Positions 6,399 through 6,743 of a stretch of 6,743 nucleotides of DNA are shown here, one piece after another. Source of the DNA: CAZPLZ01 sp964587525 (GTDB lineage: Bacteria; Oederibacteriota; CAKKQC01); contig CAZPLZ010000178.1 in assembly GCA_964587525.1 (NCBI GenBank), positions 1 to 6,743 on the forward strand, given 5' to 3'. Made by a program: the position numbers and the translations under genes. Positions within the stretch are counted from its first letter, which is position 1. Every line of letters begins with the position of its first letter. The notes below the pieces were generated by a model. The model was not told where the DNA came from and did not search any database. It saw only the letters and a list, made by a program, of their open reading frames with translations.

Positions 6399-6743
6399 TC
6401 AACGCACAATCGCGAGCTTTTTAATGACGATATCTTGCTTGCCGTCCTGCTTTCGCACCTTGATCTTTAAGAAATACACACCGTTGGCCAAGCCCGACGT
6501 GTCCCAGATGATCGTGTTCGGCCCGGAAGACGTCGCCCCAGTCAATCGCCCGACCGTGCGCCCAACCGAATCCATAAACTCAAACTGAACTTCCTGTGCA
6601 GGAGCCATGAGCTCGTAACGAATCGTGGCGCGTACAGTCCGTATGGGATGAGGCACGGCGTGAACCCGTTCCCCTTCGAGGATCCTCCCCGAAAAGTTAA
6701 TGGTGATCCCATAGTGACTCACCGCCCCCAGATTCCCCACGCC
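6399..6743 (-). CDS. Partial exported protein ending in a FlgD-like / T9SS-type C-terminal domain
   Basis: Only the last 114 codons are in the window. The frame is open through the right edge, and the GTG at 6740 is probably an internal Val. The visible part has ATIRYELMAPAQEVQFEFMD, then SVGRTVGRLTG, NTIIWDTSGLANGVYFLKI, and ends KKLAIVR. This matches the FlgD Ig-like / T9SS type A pattern: strand, D..GR.V..L turn, WD..GLANGVY, final basic-hydrophobic strand. VPHPIR stands where YPNPF usually occurs. The N-terminal domains are outside the window, so the function is unknown. With the giant protein it makes two C-terminal-domain proteins in one cluster. The stop is TGA. Confidence 0.82.
   Translation of the reverse strand, partial: GVGNLGAVSHYGITINFSGRILEGERVHAVPHPIRTVRATIRYELMAPAQEVQFEFMDSVGRTVGRLTGATSSGPNTIIWDTSGLANGVYFLKIKVRKQDGKQDIVIKKLAIVR

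Overview
All genes in the window lie on the minus strand and read from the right edge to the left. From upstream to downstream they are: the 3' end of a gene for an exported protein with a FlgD-like/type IX secretion (T9SS) C-terminal domain (6399-6743, cut by the window edge); a 65-residue two-helix membrane protein (6189-6386); a 50-residue single-helix membrane protein (6037-6189), found by reading the sequence; a 1538-residue secreted multidomain protein (1332-5948); and a PorV/PorQ-type outer-membrane barrel with C-terminal TPRs (13-1335). The junctions are tight: a 12-nt gap, a TGATG overlap, an 88-nt gap, and an ATGA overlap. The window therefore reads as one operon, or as two units joined at the 88-nt gap.

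The giant protein has a signal peptide, six kelch repeats (a predicted six-bladed propeller), two DUF11-like modules each with a conserved Cys pair, seven CARDB-like Ig-fold modules, and a T9SS type A-like C-terminal domain starting at a YPNP motif. In known T9SSs such C-terminal domains mark cargo, and PorV is the outer-membrane shuttle that receives that cargo. A cargo gene translationally coupled to a PorV-family gene suggests a dedicated cargo-shuttle pair (inference). The partial upstream gene ends in the same type of C-terminal domain and could be a second cargo. The role of the two small inner-membrane proteins between them is unknown.

Organism: a diderm bacterium with the standard code. 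The giant gene is GC-rich (about 50-77% in the lines I counted), and the small-gene segment is lower (about 48-55%). PorV-family barrels, T9SS/FlgD-like C-terminal domains and long DUF11/CARDB arrays point to the FCB group or an uncultured candidate phylum such as an Elusimicrobiota- or WOR-3-like lineage. I cannot place it more precisely. I saw no RNA genes, CRISPR arrays, insertion sequences or convincing terminators. No gap between genes exceeds 88 nt.
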